From the NCBI GenBank assembly GCA_003116995.1, contig BDSL01000126.1, positions 1 through 64,000 of the forward strand: a stretch of DNA of 64,000 nucleotides, in the 5' to 3' direction. The notes below the pieces were generated by a model. It made no database searches. It had not been told where the DNA came from and was given only the letters and a program-made list of their open reading frames with translations. Within the stretch, counting starts at the first letter, position 1. Every line of letters begins with the position of its first letter. Made by a program: the position numbers and the translations under genes. Shown piece by piece: positions 10,840 to 22,149 of this stretch. Source of the stretch: Yamagishiella unicocca. Its lineage: Eukaryota > Chlorophyta > Chlorophyceae > Chlamydomonadales > Volvocaceae.

Positions 10840-11910
10840 GTCGGCCTATTGCTCGGCTTTAATGCCGCGCCGGCAGCGGCACAATCTAAACGCGTTTACG
10901 CACTTGTTTATGATGCAATTATATGATAAAACAAAACAATGTTTCTGTTATTGTTTTTATGTTGGGGTACCGGTATTATAAACGCTGCGACTCGGTAATA
11001 CGGTAAGCAACGGCTATAATTAGCCTTTTTCAGTGTCACAATGACGTCAGGAAAGACGATTTTCACCACGCTGTCCTCATAATTGTGGCCGTTGCCGTAC
11101 CGTGGGGCGTTGCCGTGTAGTACCCTGGTGTATTGCTTGTAAGCAGCCTACCCGTGTAATTCACACGCACTCAGCTTTTAACAGGAACGTCAAGTGCTTA
11201 GCTCTGTTTCTAGTAACCAGCCTTCACGTGCAAATAGCATGCAATCAACTTCCAACAGGAATGTCGAGTGTTTAGCCTTTACGGTAGCAGATGCATGTCG
11301 TTCTTGGCCTGGAGTGTGCAGTGGGTTATTTACCGCACGGGTACGAGCATCGTCAAGAAGTGGATGCAAGAAAGCGTAACTGTCTGGTGGCTAATCGTAA
11401 CTGTCTGGTGGCGAATTGTGGTATGTGTACTGGAGGGAAAACGAGTCTCCGCATCGTCTTCTCGATATCTTACACCCGTGTCACAAGACACGAAAAACGC
11501 CACGAAAGTGGCAACACGCAGCAACAGCAGCCGCACATGCTTTACACTAGTTGCAATCAGGCGCGCTGCTGCCCACACCCCCGCAACTTTTGTGACAGTG
11601 TTAGCATCTACCCCGGCGCCAGCAAATGGCATCCACGTCCGCAACCTCAGTAACATCAGCCCACCGGCACGTGTGTCACGCCCACAGCAGGACAGGTGCT
11701 CCCTCGAACAAAAATGCTCACGACAAGGCGAAAGCCCAATCGTGAATCCAGAACAAGCGCTCCTCTGTGTCTCCCTCCTTGATCTCCTCCGGCGGAGTGG
11801 CATGCAACCTCATCACGCTCCGGAACCGCACTAGCACATGCTCCAGCTCGGACGCCAGTCGTTCACCACACCGCTGGTGTATGGTACAACCACACGACAG
11901 GAAAATCCAT
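10840..11910. promoter_or_regulatory. Spacer between LHCB5 3' end and RPC3 start; RPC3 promoter side
   Basis: No gene could be supported. The part nearest RPC3 (about 10890-11060) is markedly AT-richer than the surroundings and probably holds the RPC3 promoter; no TATA box is clear. Minus-strand TGTAA motifs at 11546-11542 and 11474-11470 are candidate LHCB5 polyadenylation signals, implying a 3' UTR of about 370-440 nt. A GTAACTGTCTGGTGGC motif is directly repeated at about 11377 and 11397. Confidence 0.55.
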
Positions 11911-13540
11911 TTACAAGGTGGGCACGCGGTCCTCGTTGCCGAGGACGGTGAGGAGGTTGTAGCCGAAGGGGTCCTGGACGTGCTTGATCCAGTTGGTGTA
12001 TGGGCCCTCGCCGGTCACGTACGACTGGATGGAGAAAGCCTGCAGGTTACAATATGGGGGTTTTTAGTTGAAACTTCGCATGTACTGTCTACAGTGCTTA
12101 ATCCTAAAAAAGATATTTTCAACACCCACCAGGACGGAGACCATGGCCAGGCGGCCGTTCTTGATCTCCTTAACCTTCAGCTCCTGGAAGACCTCGGGGT
12201 CGTCAGCCAGGCCGAGGGGGTCGAAGGGGCCACCCGGGTAGATGGAGTCCATGCCCTCGAACACGGAGCTGTCGAACTTGCCGACACCTGTAATTGAGGA
12301 TGGTTGGCGTTAGTAAGAAAAATAGCCATTTCATTACGGTGCACAACTGCACAAGAACGGTTACCATGGTATGATCCCTTAAAACTCACCCGGAGAGTAG
12401 CCAGCCGGGCCTGTGCCGTTGCGGCGGTAGAACTCGACGGCGCCCATCAGGCCGACCTCGACGGCAATGACGGCGAACAGAGGCAGGGGGTTGGACACAA
12501 TGCCCCACGGCACGGCGAAGTAGTTCAGGGTGCCACCGTTGAGCATCTCAGCGCCGGTCTCGAACCAGACACCGCCCTTCAGGTCGGCACCGTTGGCCTG
12601 CAGGCCCTCGGGGATGAGGATACCGGCAGCGGCAAGCATAGCCCAACGGGCGTGCAGCAGCTCATACTGGCGGTACTTGGCAACGGTCTCGGTGTCCTTG
12701 CCCAGGCCCAGCGGGTCGTAGCCGTAGCTGCAGCGTTAGGGCATGGTAAAAGCTGGTCAGCTGAGATTCAGTGTGCCACAAGCGCTGGTCATAATCAGCC
12801 GCGCGATACTGATCCTGATTAGTATTGATCACACATTAAAAATAAACCGGGTCACAGCACACCGTAGGCTGCAAGTAATCGGCGGCATGAAGGAGTTTCC
12901 GATAAGGACGAGCACATAAGGGTCTGAACCTTTAATCAGATTATGTTTCAGGAATAATAATCTTCCAAGCTGCACTACACTGGAGGCGAAGAACACCCGC
13001 ATGTATACGCGCCCAGCGCGCTTGCAGGATGCGCCCCAACTCACTCGCCGGCCAGCTCGCCGTTCAGGTACTCAGGCACCTCCGAGCGGTCGTAGAGACC
13101 GCCGGGCAGGAACAGCACACGGTCGGGGCCTGCAGACAGTGAGCGAAATAATGTTTTCAGTTAACTGGCCGCAAAGAGGATCACTAGCCTGGGTGCGCCT
13201 CAGCGCAACCAGGTCCACCTCTTGCGCCGCAGCGCAGAGAATATTGAAATGGTACTTTATGAAATGCCGAGGCGCCAGGCTATGTCGCTCTAGCATACAG
13301 CCCCTGGCGTCATGCGTCGACTCTGGCCGCATCCCACGACCTGCTGGCCCGGCTTCGTCTCAGCCCGATCTCGCGATCTCACTCACCATACCACTTGTCG
13401 AGGTTGACCGCGCCGCCCTGGCCGCCCAGCCAGCCCTTGGTGGCCTTGCCAGAAGACGGCTTGACCACCTTGGTCGAGCTGGTGCCCTTCTTGGCCGGGG
13501 CCGCAGGGGCCGACTTCTTGAACAGAGCCTGGATCTGCAT
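11911..13540 (-). CDS. LHCB5: Chlorophyll a/b-binding protein CP26 (LHCB5), minor PSII antenna
   Basis: Five exons (13540-13387, 13129-13045, 12727-12390, 12287-12130, 12039-11911) join in frame to 287 aa, the usual length for algal CP26. The N-terminus is a short chloroplast transit peptide rich in Ala, Lys and Ser. The mature part starts near [19 protein letters not shown]. Helix 1 carries [15 protein letters not shown], helix 2 lies around [16 protein letters not shown] and helix 3 around [13 protein letters not shown]; the two ExxHxR/ExxNxR motifs are the chlorophyll ligands and inter-helix ion pairs of the LHC fold. The C-terminus is [21 protein letters not shown]26 binds pigments in the thylakoid and links LHCII trimers to the PSII core. 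The choice of LHCB5 over LHCB4 rests on [25 protein letters not shown] and the C-terminus. The TAA stop lies inside a TTGTAA context. Confidence 0.93.
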
Positions 13541-15642
13541 TTTTGCTGGCTACTGTTAAGAATTTGGACAGGAAGAGGGGCAAGCGCAAGTGTCCATAAC
13601 TGAGGATGCGGCACCGATAAAAGGGTCCTCGCTGTGATCGAGGGCCTTACTGTACGACAGCACCTTATGCGAAACCCGATTTCCGCTCTGCTTCAATGCA
13701 AGACCATTAATACGACAAGGGATTTGGAGTATTTATCACTCAGTTCGTGCATCTCAAGAATGATGTTCAATCATGTCCCAGCTCCAGGGTACTGGTGGAT
13801 GAATCGTTTGGAACATAGCAGTTTGTCCCAGGAATTGCCACGATTGCATCGATAATCACACACCTGCTGACATATTCAGCGAGCAAGCATCTCTCGTGCT
13901 CTCGCCCAATTCTGTTACCATACCAAGACCAACAAGCTTAGTACGTTGGCAGTGTCTTCTTTACCATGCTCCATATGTGCCTAGATGTATGAATTCGTAA
14001 ACAGACTGGCCTGCCAAATGGCCATTCTGTTTAGTAGCACAAGTTTTTCGCGGCCGTCTTTCTTTAGGGTCGATGAGTGATACAAGTGGTAGCTGCGAAT
14101 TGATATGGAGCGCTCAAGTGTTGGCGAGTGCCTCACGACATGTCGAATGCGGAACACCTAGCTTGACAGGACGCAGGTTTACCAGCAGACGGAGGTGATA
14201 CTGTGTTGTCGTCTGGGTCATACGTTAAGCTCATAGACCTATTAGGGTACTGAGGTGCGTACAAGCCGCTGATACTGCTTTTACCTACCTTCCCCTTGAG
14301 CAACTTGCGCCGTGCAACTGATTGGGGTCCTCAATGCACTCGCCCAGTTTAACGTACGCCACAGCTAGGAATTATCAAAGGCCTATGTCGGGTGCACGGA
14401 TGCCACCAGGCTTTGTGAACCACGGGTCGCTAGGCAATGACAAACCGACGAAGGGGAACATTACGGATGGCCGGCATCCTGTCCTCTAACGGAGGGCCGT
14501 GCGAATTGACACTCTGTGCTTTGAAGCTATGAGCACGCCGCAAGCTGCTGCAAGGCGTTTCGGGATCAGGTGGTCACTTGTCTGCTGGGGCCGGACGGCA
14601 AAGCAGCAGCAGGATGCCAGTGGCTGCGAGCTGTCAGGACTACCATGTCGTGCATACATCTGCCTACAAGCCACAAACAACGCCGTAGCTGAGGCATTGA
14701 GCAGGTGGATGGGTGGGAGATCAGCGCTATCCTCGATACCTCGGCGCCTGCCAGTGGTAGCGGCGCAGCTGGGGAGGGGTCCTCTGCAGGGCGCCCGCTG
14801 GGGAGGGGGGCCCAGGTAACGCACGTCGGGAAATACCCTCTGGCATACAGAGTGACACTCTGGCGATTCGCGCTGCTCCAGATGATCTCTTTACAGCTAG
14901 CCGGATAGCAAAAGGCGTGAATATTCCTTGGGGATTGCGGAACGGTCATCGCTGTCCTCCTGCGACCCCAAGCAAGGCTTGCCGCGATACACATCCAGTT
15001 GCAGTAGCGGCGCCCTCTATACTCGCGCCGCCAAGGAGACACATCGGAACTGCATCAACGAGACATGCGCCTACAGACGTCTCAAGGGCCCGCTGCAGAC
15101 AAACTCACAAACTCATCACCAGCCGGACTGCTAAATTATAGCTCGTCGGACCCCAACTTGTCGCCCCCAGCTCACCACACCTTCGCATTCCCTCACACGA
15201 CCCGTAACAACCCGTGTTCGCTAACACCCTTACAGGCCAACCCGCCTTAGCTCACGAGGCCCCAAGCTGCCGACCCAGCCGTCCAAGGCGCCTTTGCAGC
15301 GCTCTCAGCTCCGCCCCCACCCCACCGGAGCTCTCTCTCTCCCCCTCATCCACACAGCGTCTACCATACACACAGTTGATTCGCGAGTGGTGTACGCTGT
15401 CCATACAAGACGGCTGACGCAGAGGGGCCACTGTACATCCATTGCTGATACGCAACGGGTGCCTCCCATGTAGCACAAGCAGCGCACAATAGCACACGAA
15501 ATCGCCCCCTTCTTTCCCCCCACCGCGGCAGCTGACACTGCTTCCTGCCCCTCCCTATCCCCATCAGCCCTGGCTTCATCAGGCTCGCATCGCAGAGCTG
15601 CTTCGGGCAATACTGTTGTTATTACCGCCGACTGCGGCGCAT
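13541..15642. other. 2.1-kb spacer: LHCB5 promoter side and TSR1 3' UTR
   Basis: No exon could be supported. A minus-strand TGTAA at 15235-15231 fits as the TSR1 polyadenylation signal (3' UTR about 410 nt). The segment next to 13541 should contain the LHCB5 promoter; I see no convincing TATA box. Base composition around 13600-14500 is less GC-rich than in the genes. Open frames of 60-160 codons show no family features. Confidence 0.5.
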
Positions 15643-18600
15643 CTACCTCTCCGCAAACGTCATGTCGGTGGGCCACTTGGGGAAGGCCCGCTTGTACAGC
15701 GCCATGCAAATGGTGTCCCGCTGCTGCAGAGCCGAGTCGAACAGGCACTTCATGCCGCCGTGGGTGCCCAGAGGCTCTGTGATCCGGCCGCGGCGGCCGT
15801 ACTTGGTGAAGAGCTGTTGGGTTCGATGTGGGGTGCCGTGGGGTGGGAGGACGAGGGGGAGGGAGAGGGTTGTGGTATCACCCGACGTACAATCCGCCGC
15901 GGACATGCCTGGGGGTGGCTCCGAAACCCACGGCCCGGGTACCCTTCCCTGAGCTGAACGACACCCAGGCCAGTGGTGGCATGGTCGCCACGCGGCTGCT
16001 GCGACCCACCTCGATCGGCCTGAACCAGCGCACGTCGTCGGGGTTGTGGAACATGAAACGCACCGTGGCGCGCCGCCGGTTCACGCGAACAGGCACTCCT
16101 GGAGGGAGGAGCGAGGGCGGACGGAAGCGAAAAGCGATTATAGCACCGTTATATTTCAACGCCCGAGTCCTCCACGCACGCACCCACCCGGCAACCCGCG
16201 CACCCACCCACCTGTGAGCATGATTCGTTTGAGGTTGATGCGGTCAGGGTCGCAGCTCCGGAGGCTGCCCAATGCCGCCAGCACCGCGGGGGGCGAGCCC
16301 GCCGCCGCTTCCGGCTGCAGCTTGAAAGCCAGCAGCGGCAGCGGGGGGTACATGATGGGCGCATACACGGAGGCGATGGCGTGCTGGCCTGCGGGTGGCG
16401 CGGTGACGGGGGGTGGTGGCGAGTGATAAGATTGGTGAAGCTGGGAGGAGAAAACCGTAGAATGGGTGTTGGGTCTGTGGCGGTGGAGGTGTGGTGCACA
16501 CTGCCCCTATGTCGGAGTTGATGTGTAATACCGTATACGTGACACAGGCGGCACACATCCAGGTTCCACGAAAAGGCTCCGAGCGCTCGCGGCCCGGTAA
16601 GCCACCCATCCATCAATATGTCCACCCACCCACCCATCCTACCAAATGGCTATATGGGTTAAGCAGGTACACCGACTTAGCTAAGTCTGGTTCCTAGTTT
16701 GGTAGGGCCACCCACCCGCGTGTAGGAACTTCTCCATGCGGTGCTTGTCCGCTCCCGGATCGTCGGTGGACAGTATGGGTCGCGCGGTGAAGGAGCGCAG
16801 CCCCGTCACGAACAGCAGCTCCTCCTTGTTGGCCAGGGGGGCAGAGTAGCCCGTGGTCTGGGGGTCGGGGTCGAGGGAGGGTAGACAGGGTGGATGATTT
16901 AGAAAAGAATCCGCGAATCCACGGCCGACAAACCGAGGGCGGTGACAGGGTGGGTGGAACAGCCAGGAGAATGGCGGCAACAACACGCGAGGCAGCATCG
17001 GGGTTTGGGCGGTGTCACCGGCGTGGAACGTGAGCACGGCCTGCAAAGTCCTCCCCGCCTCCCGCTTGCCCACCTTGCGCAGTGCGAAGTTGACCACACT
17101 GAGCTTGGCCTCGTGCTGCAGCAGGCCGAACACGGTCAGCGGCACAACGGCACCGGAGGCGGCGGCGGCCACGTGCGCCAAAACCTTGGCCGCCGCCGCG
17201 GGGGGCACGCCAGCGATACGAATGGCCACGTAGCTGCCTGCGGGAGCACGCGTCGGCAGGGGGAGGGCGCTTAGGGTTTGAATGGCATCCTTCCACCGGC
17301 TGCCGCGAGGAGGTCACCGGGGCCGATATTGGATGACGAGCGAGCCTCAAGACATCTAACCCCCCAAACCATTGTCGCCAGCCGCCAGCCGCCCAGCCCA
17401 GCCTAGACCCCGCCCCCGCCCACCCTGCGACACGCCGCACGGGTCGTGGTCCGCGGTGGTCCGCTGCTGCGCCTCCCGCGCCCGCTTCTGTGCGCGCTTG
17501 AAGTTCTCGAAGGCGAACACTCGGGCGTAGTCGGGCGGCAGCGACTCCTTGGGGTCCCAGGCGCTGGTGCGCATGCTCTTGAGGCCCCTGGGTGGGGGCC
17601 GAAGATGACGTGGCAAGAACGAGGTGAAGCAAAAGCTATGCCAGCTGGGGGTAGCGGGGCAATGGCCCCTGCTTTTCTACCAAACTGTCGCTATCCACCA
17701 CCACCCGTCAACCCTTTTCCACATGAGCCTCACGCCAACCGCTGTCCTCCAAACCCACCCACCCTCCCGTCCCCAACCCGCCTCCACCTCCACCCCCCCC
17801 CCCGGCCCGTGCAACCGGGTCTTCTCGCCCCCCCCCCGCCCCTCTTTCCTATGTCGTGTAACCGGGTCTTCTCGCCCCCCCGCCTCAGCGGGGCGCACCT
17901 GTACTTCTGGAAGCGCACCCTGGCAGGTGTGCCCAGCGGCACGTCCACCTCGTCCGGGAAGTCCAGCTGCGCGGTCTCCTGCTCGGAGCCCCGCCGGGCA
18001 GCCTTGGCCTGCCGGGCGGCCTCCAGTGCGACGGCGTAGCCCCCGTCGGCTCCCTCACCGTAGCCCTCCTCGTCCTCCTCTACCAGCATCGCGCCGTCGC
18101 CCGCGTCCGTGGCTGCGGAGTTGGTGAGGGCGGTGGTGGCGGCGGAGTTGGTGAGGGCGGTGGTGGCGGCGGAGTTGGGCGTGGTTGTTGGGCGGCCGCG
18201 GGGCAGCGGGACTGGTCCAGGGTCATGTCCGGCGCCGCAAGCGCTGTGATCGTGTCCGTATTTCTACACATGCGTCGGGAAGTACGCATCTGGTACTTCG
18301 CCTGAGCTGCTTCAAGGCCGACCCCCAGCCCCAGCCCTACAGCCTACCTGCGTCATCGTCGTCGGGAATGGGCTGCAGCTCCGGCGCCTCGTCGTCATCC
18401 ATACCGCCGCCGCCGCCGCCGCCGCCGCCTCGCCCCCGGCCGCCGCCGCCGCCGCCAGCGCCGCCAGTGGATGTCCCGGCGGCTGCGCCGGCCCCATCGG
18501 CGTCCATGCCGTACGGGTCCGCCTCCTCCTCCTCCTCCTCCTCGTCCTCCTCATCCTCGTCGTTGTAGTCCTCGCCGTCAAGGATCCAGGCGGCCTGGTA

Positions 18601-21600
18601 CTCGGACGTGCCTGCGGTACGACGGTACGGAGGTACGGCGCATGGCGAAGCGGGTACGGGCGAAGTGGGTGCGGTGACGATTGCGCAGGGAGAGGGATGC
18701 TGACGGTCATGCCGGTGATGGCGATTACATCATGTCCCTGGCGGTGGAGTTTGTGTAACACTTGTCAGGACAGCGATGTGGTTCGCAGCAGCAGGGGCCG
18801 ATTGGGAAGGGCAGGAGTGGCTACGATGACCGAGCACAAGGGACGGAGCGCCCAAGTCGGGGTCGATGCCGTCGCCGCATTCGTGTTGTTGAGGGAGGAG
18901 ACCCACGGACGAGAGGTTTCTGGGTTGTTGCGGGAGGAGGCCCACAGACGATTGAGGGAGGAGACCCACAGACGAGAGGTTTTCGTGTTGTTGAGCGAAG
19001 AGACCCACAGACGAGAGATTTTCGGGGTTTTTAGGGAGGACACCCACAGGCAGCGCGACCCCTCCTCCTCACCCTCAGGGACGCGCCGCCTCCTCGTTCT
19101 GGGCGCTGTCGCCATCTCCTCCTCCGTGGGCCACGTCTGCTCCTCTTCCCCCGGCTCGGGCACGTTCTCACGAGCCTGCAGCGCAGGGTTTCAGAGGACC
19201 GCGGAGAGGGAGGATGAAGGTGGGTATGCAAGGAGAGATGAGGATACGAGGGGCGGCGGTGGGACTGCTCTACAACGCAGTGCGAGGCAGGCCGGAATCA
19301 GGGGGGGGGAGTGCAGGGGGGAGTGCAGGGGGCGGTGCAGGGGGGTCGGGTTGGACCCGCGGGGTCAGGCGGGCGGGCCGTGAACCCGCCTTCCAGAGCC
19401 GCAAAGACGCCCTCGTCATTCACCCTACCCGCCGGTACCTCCGTCCCTTCTCAGGCACTCCCCGTCCCCCCTCCCACACCCCGGCACTCGCACCAGCTGG
19501 TCTGCCTGCTCGGGATCCGGCTGCGCCACAATAGGCCCGGGCCCGGTCCCCCCCTCCGCCTCCGAATCCAGATCCATGGCCTTCTCCGCCCGGTGCGCCG
19601 GCAGCCGCCCCGTCGCCACGTTCGGATCCGGCGGCGAGTGGATCGACTGGATCCGGAAATCCCCCGCGCCGGGCACCGTAACCAGCTGGTTGGCGCTCAG
19701 CCCCGCCGCACGCACGTATCCGTACACCACGAGTGAACCGCCGGCGGCGGCGGCGGCACTCGATGACGGCCCCGGGCCAGCCTCCGCCTCCGCCGCCTCC
19801 GGCTCCGGCTCGTACTCCGCCCGCTCGACCATGATCCCGGGCCGATGCTGCCGCCACAGCGGCGGCGCCGTCGGGGGGTGTTCTGCCAGGTGCCGTGACA
19901 GCGCTGCCAGGTCCACCGCCGTGTCAGCGTGAAGCATCCGGTGCTCCCCGGCCAGGTGCGCCCCCAGCGCCTTCTCCGCCCGCTTCCGCGCCGCGGACCG
20001 CTCCTTCATCGATGTGGCAGCGGAGGCGGAGGCGGAGGCGGAGGCGCCGACGACGCAGCACACGGACGGCGGCATGCCCATCGCTCGCAGCACCGCCAGA
20101 GCCGCCTGGCCGGCGGCGTCGACGCCGCCGGCGCCGCCGCCGGCGGCCGCCGCGCCGGCGGCGGTGGCGGGCTCACCGCCCGGCAGTAGCAGCACCAACA
20201 CCTCGGCGCACCTGCCCAGGTCTGCTACAGCCAGCGGGTCGTTCCGTGCTGTCGGCGGTGGCAGTAGCGTCAGTCGTACGCGCCCCTTGGAAGCGACGTG
20301 TACGGTAGTCGGCTGTAGCGGCCCCGCGGCCATCAACAGGTCGAGCTCCATGTCGCCCGCTGGCGCGGCGTCGGCGTCAGCGGCGCCGCCGCCGCCGCCG
20401 ACGGTGCCGTACTCGCAAGCGTGGCGGAGACCGTGCCAGAAGCGCTGCACGTCTACCTCCTGCGCCAGCCGCCGGGGGTGAGAGTCAGCCTTAGGGGGCC
20501 CAGGGTTCGCTGTCTCGCCCCAACATGCTGAGGCATTAAGGCAAATGGGCGAGAGGGCTAGTCCCCTGGCCGTGCGCCAATCCTGCACTTCGCCAATACC
20601 GCACCCGCTCGACCGTCTCTCCCCCCCAGTCTAGCTCCGCCGATCCCAGCATGTCTGAACCCAGCCAAACCCTACCCGGGGACCGTCGCATGCCCCCGCC
20701 ATCCGACCCCGCCCCGGCCCGGGCCTTCCTTCTCGAATTTCCCCTTGTCGCCCCTGAACCTACCGCAGAAAGGGGCAGCACGGCTACCACCACGGGCGCT
20801 GCCACCCGCCGCTTCTTCTCCAGCAGCTCCTGCCGCTTGCCCTCTCTGCAACGGCGGGGGAAGCGGGGCGGGCGGCAGGGGAGTTGGGCGGGTCGCTGCT
20901 GCCACGTCCTCCGTATACGTCAACTTAAACGATGATAACGATTGGCCAGGCAGGTAAGGAGTACTGGTGTAAGCAAGCTGAAAGGACGCGGGGGTGAGGA
21001 GAAGAGGAGGGATTGTACGGCATGTGGGCTCGCGTGTATGGTGGGGGGGGCCGGGGAGGAAGAGGGAGGGATGGGTTGCGGCGAGGAGCCCACCTCTGCT
21101 GTCTCGCCGCGAGGTGTCGCTGCAGCTTGCCATCGTGGCCTGATGACCGGGGGTTGCCCCGGTGCGCTGCGCCGACCTCCTTGCCCTGCCGCGCCCTCTC
21201 GCGGGCACTGGGACCCGCACGGCGGTTGGCCTTGTGGGTCTGCGAGGGTGACGGCCAGGGGCGGGGGTTTCGGGGGAAACCCGTTGAACGGCACTCAAGA
21301 GACACCCCATGGCGGGGGGGGGGCATCAACTTTGATCGGCTCGCCTAAGGCTACGCACAGCGGCTCCCCCGTTGATAAAGTACGCGGTTGTATTCGTTTA
21401 GAATGGTGTTATCAAGGAGGCCGCTGGGCGCGCGAACGGTCGCTGGCGGCGACAGAGCTGGGCATTTTCAGCTACGCGTGCCGCTTGACCGTTGATTTCG
21501 TTATCTTCAGGTTATTTAGACAGCGTGTTATGCTGCCATCAATGGGCTTATGGAGCATTACTAGCCGCCGCCGGCCGCCGTAACAAATATGATACATAGT

Positions 21601-21660
21601 TCGTGATTGTAACAAAAATAAAAGTCGCACCTTGTTCTTTTGGCCACTAGGACCACCCAT
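15643..21660 (-). CDS. TSR1: Pre-rRNA processing / 40S ribosome assembly protein TSR1
   Basis: A 13-exon model of about 925 aa. Exons, in transcript order: 21660-21631, 21239-21094, 20845-20764, 20489-19494, 19175-19073, 18611-18348, 18112-17899, 17587-17424, 17237-about 17038, 16857-16716, 16388-16212, 16098-16010, 15813-15643. Family landmarks: N-terminal [10 protein letters not shown] and a basic stretch, [14 protein letters not shown], the GTPase-like [49 protein letters not shown]...[99 protein letters not shown] and [21 protein letters not shown]1 is a catalytically dead GTPase relative that blocks premature joining on pre-40S particles. The exon 9 donor is unsure: 17038 or 16987 both keep frame. 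Longer than human TSR1 (804 aa) because of Ala/Gly and acidic inserts. Confidence 0.9.
16900..16945. repeat. Dispersed intron repeat, family B copy (TSR1 intron 9)
   Basis: Carries GAATCCGCGAATCCACGG followed by CCGACAAACCGAGGG. It lies about 45 nt upstream of the TSR1 exon 10 acceptor. A close copy is at 6666-6712 in RPC3 intron 10 and a diverged one at 5779-5813 in RPC3 intron 12. Confidence 0.8.
18121..18182. repeat. 24-bp tandem repeat in TSR1 intron 6
   Basis: About two and a half copies of GAGTTGGTGAGGGCGGTGGT plus GGCG, directly upstream (transcript sense) of the exon 7 acceptor at 18114-18113. In transcript sense the array is C-rich and may serve as the polypyrimidine tract. Confidence 0.75.
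18880..19050. repeat. Minisatellite in TSR1 intron 5
   Basis: Four to five irregular copies of a unit containing GAGACCCACAGACGAGAG followed by a TTCTGGGTTGTTG-like tail. The spacing is about 27-45 bp. It lies between TSR1 exons 19175-19073 and 18611-18348. Confidence 0.8.
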
Positions 21661-22149
21661 AGTGTCCGCCCAGCCGCAGGAGCTCCTTAGTCAAGGAATT
21701 AACTTTGGCTACCCCGCCTAACGCGATAGTTCAGTTAAACAGCCATTAAGGAAAGACACAATGATACCATGTCAATCTAGAAAATGCATAATAGTAATTT
21801 AGTCGTAGAGTTCGCAACGACTAGGGTTGGCGTGTCGTACGCAAACTTTGCCGACAACAAGTCTGCTGAGTCTTCATAATTATATTCATTGGGTCAGTCG
21901 GTTTCACACATTGCTAAGCTTGTGTTGGGCTGGCAAGGCTAGCCGTGTCAAGTTGCGCGTCACGTGTGGTGTTCACGGTTGAGGCGGGCAACAATCGCTC
22001 CGCAGTCCTCCCTCGTGTACTCCCAAACGCCTTGCCCATAGCGAACCTGGTGTAACCTTGACCTACTTCGTGTGATTTCCTCACACGCTACCCAAAGCCG
22101 GACCGGCAACCGTGTGGGAGGTCTCGACGCCGCCGGCGGATCGATTAAG
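21661..22149. promoter_or_regulatory. 489-bp divergent spacer between TSR1 and PPC start codons
   Basis: The two ATGs point away from each other. Both 5' UTRs and promoters must fit here if the first exons are correct. The interval is less GC-rich than the flanking coding DNA in its centre (about 21680-21960). No TATA box could be assigned with confidence. Confidence 0.6.

Noticed and set aside
11268..11834. 188-codon open frame on the plus strand
   Set aside because: Overlaps the probable LHCB5 3' UTR, contains a direct repeat and has no recognisable features.
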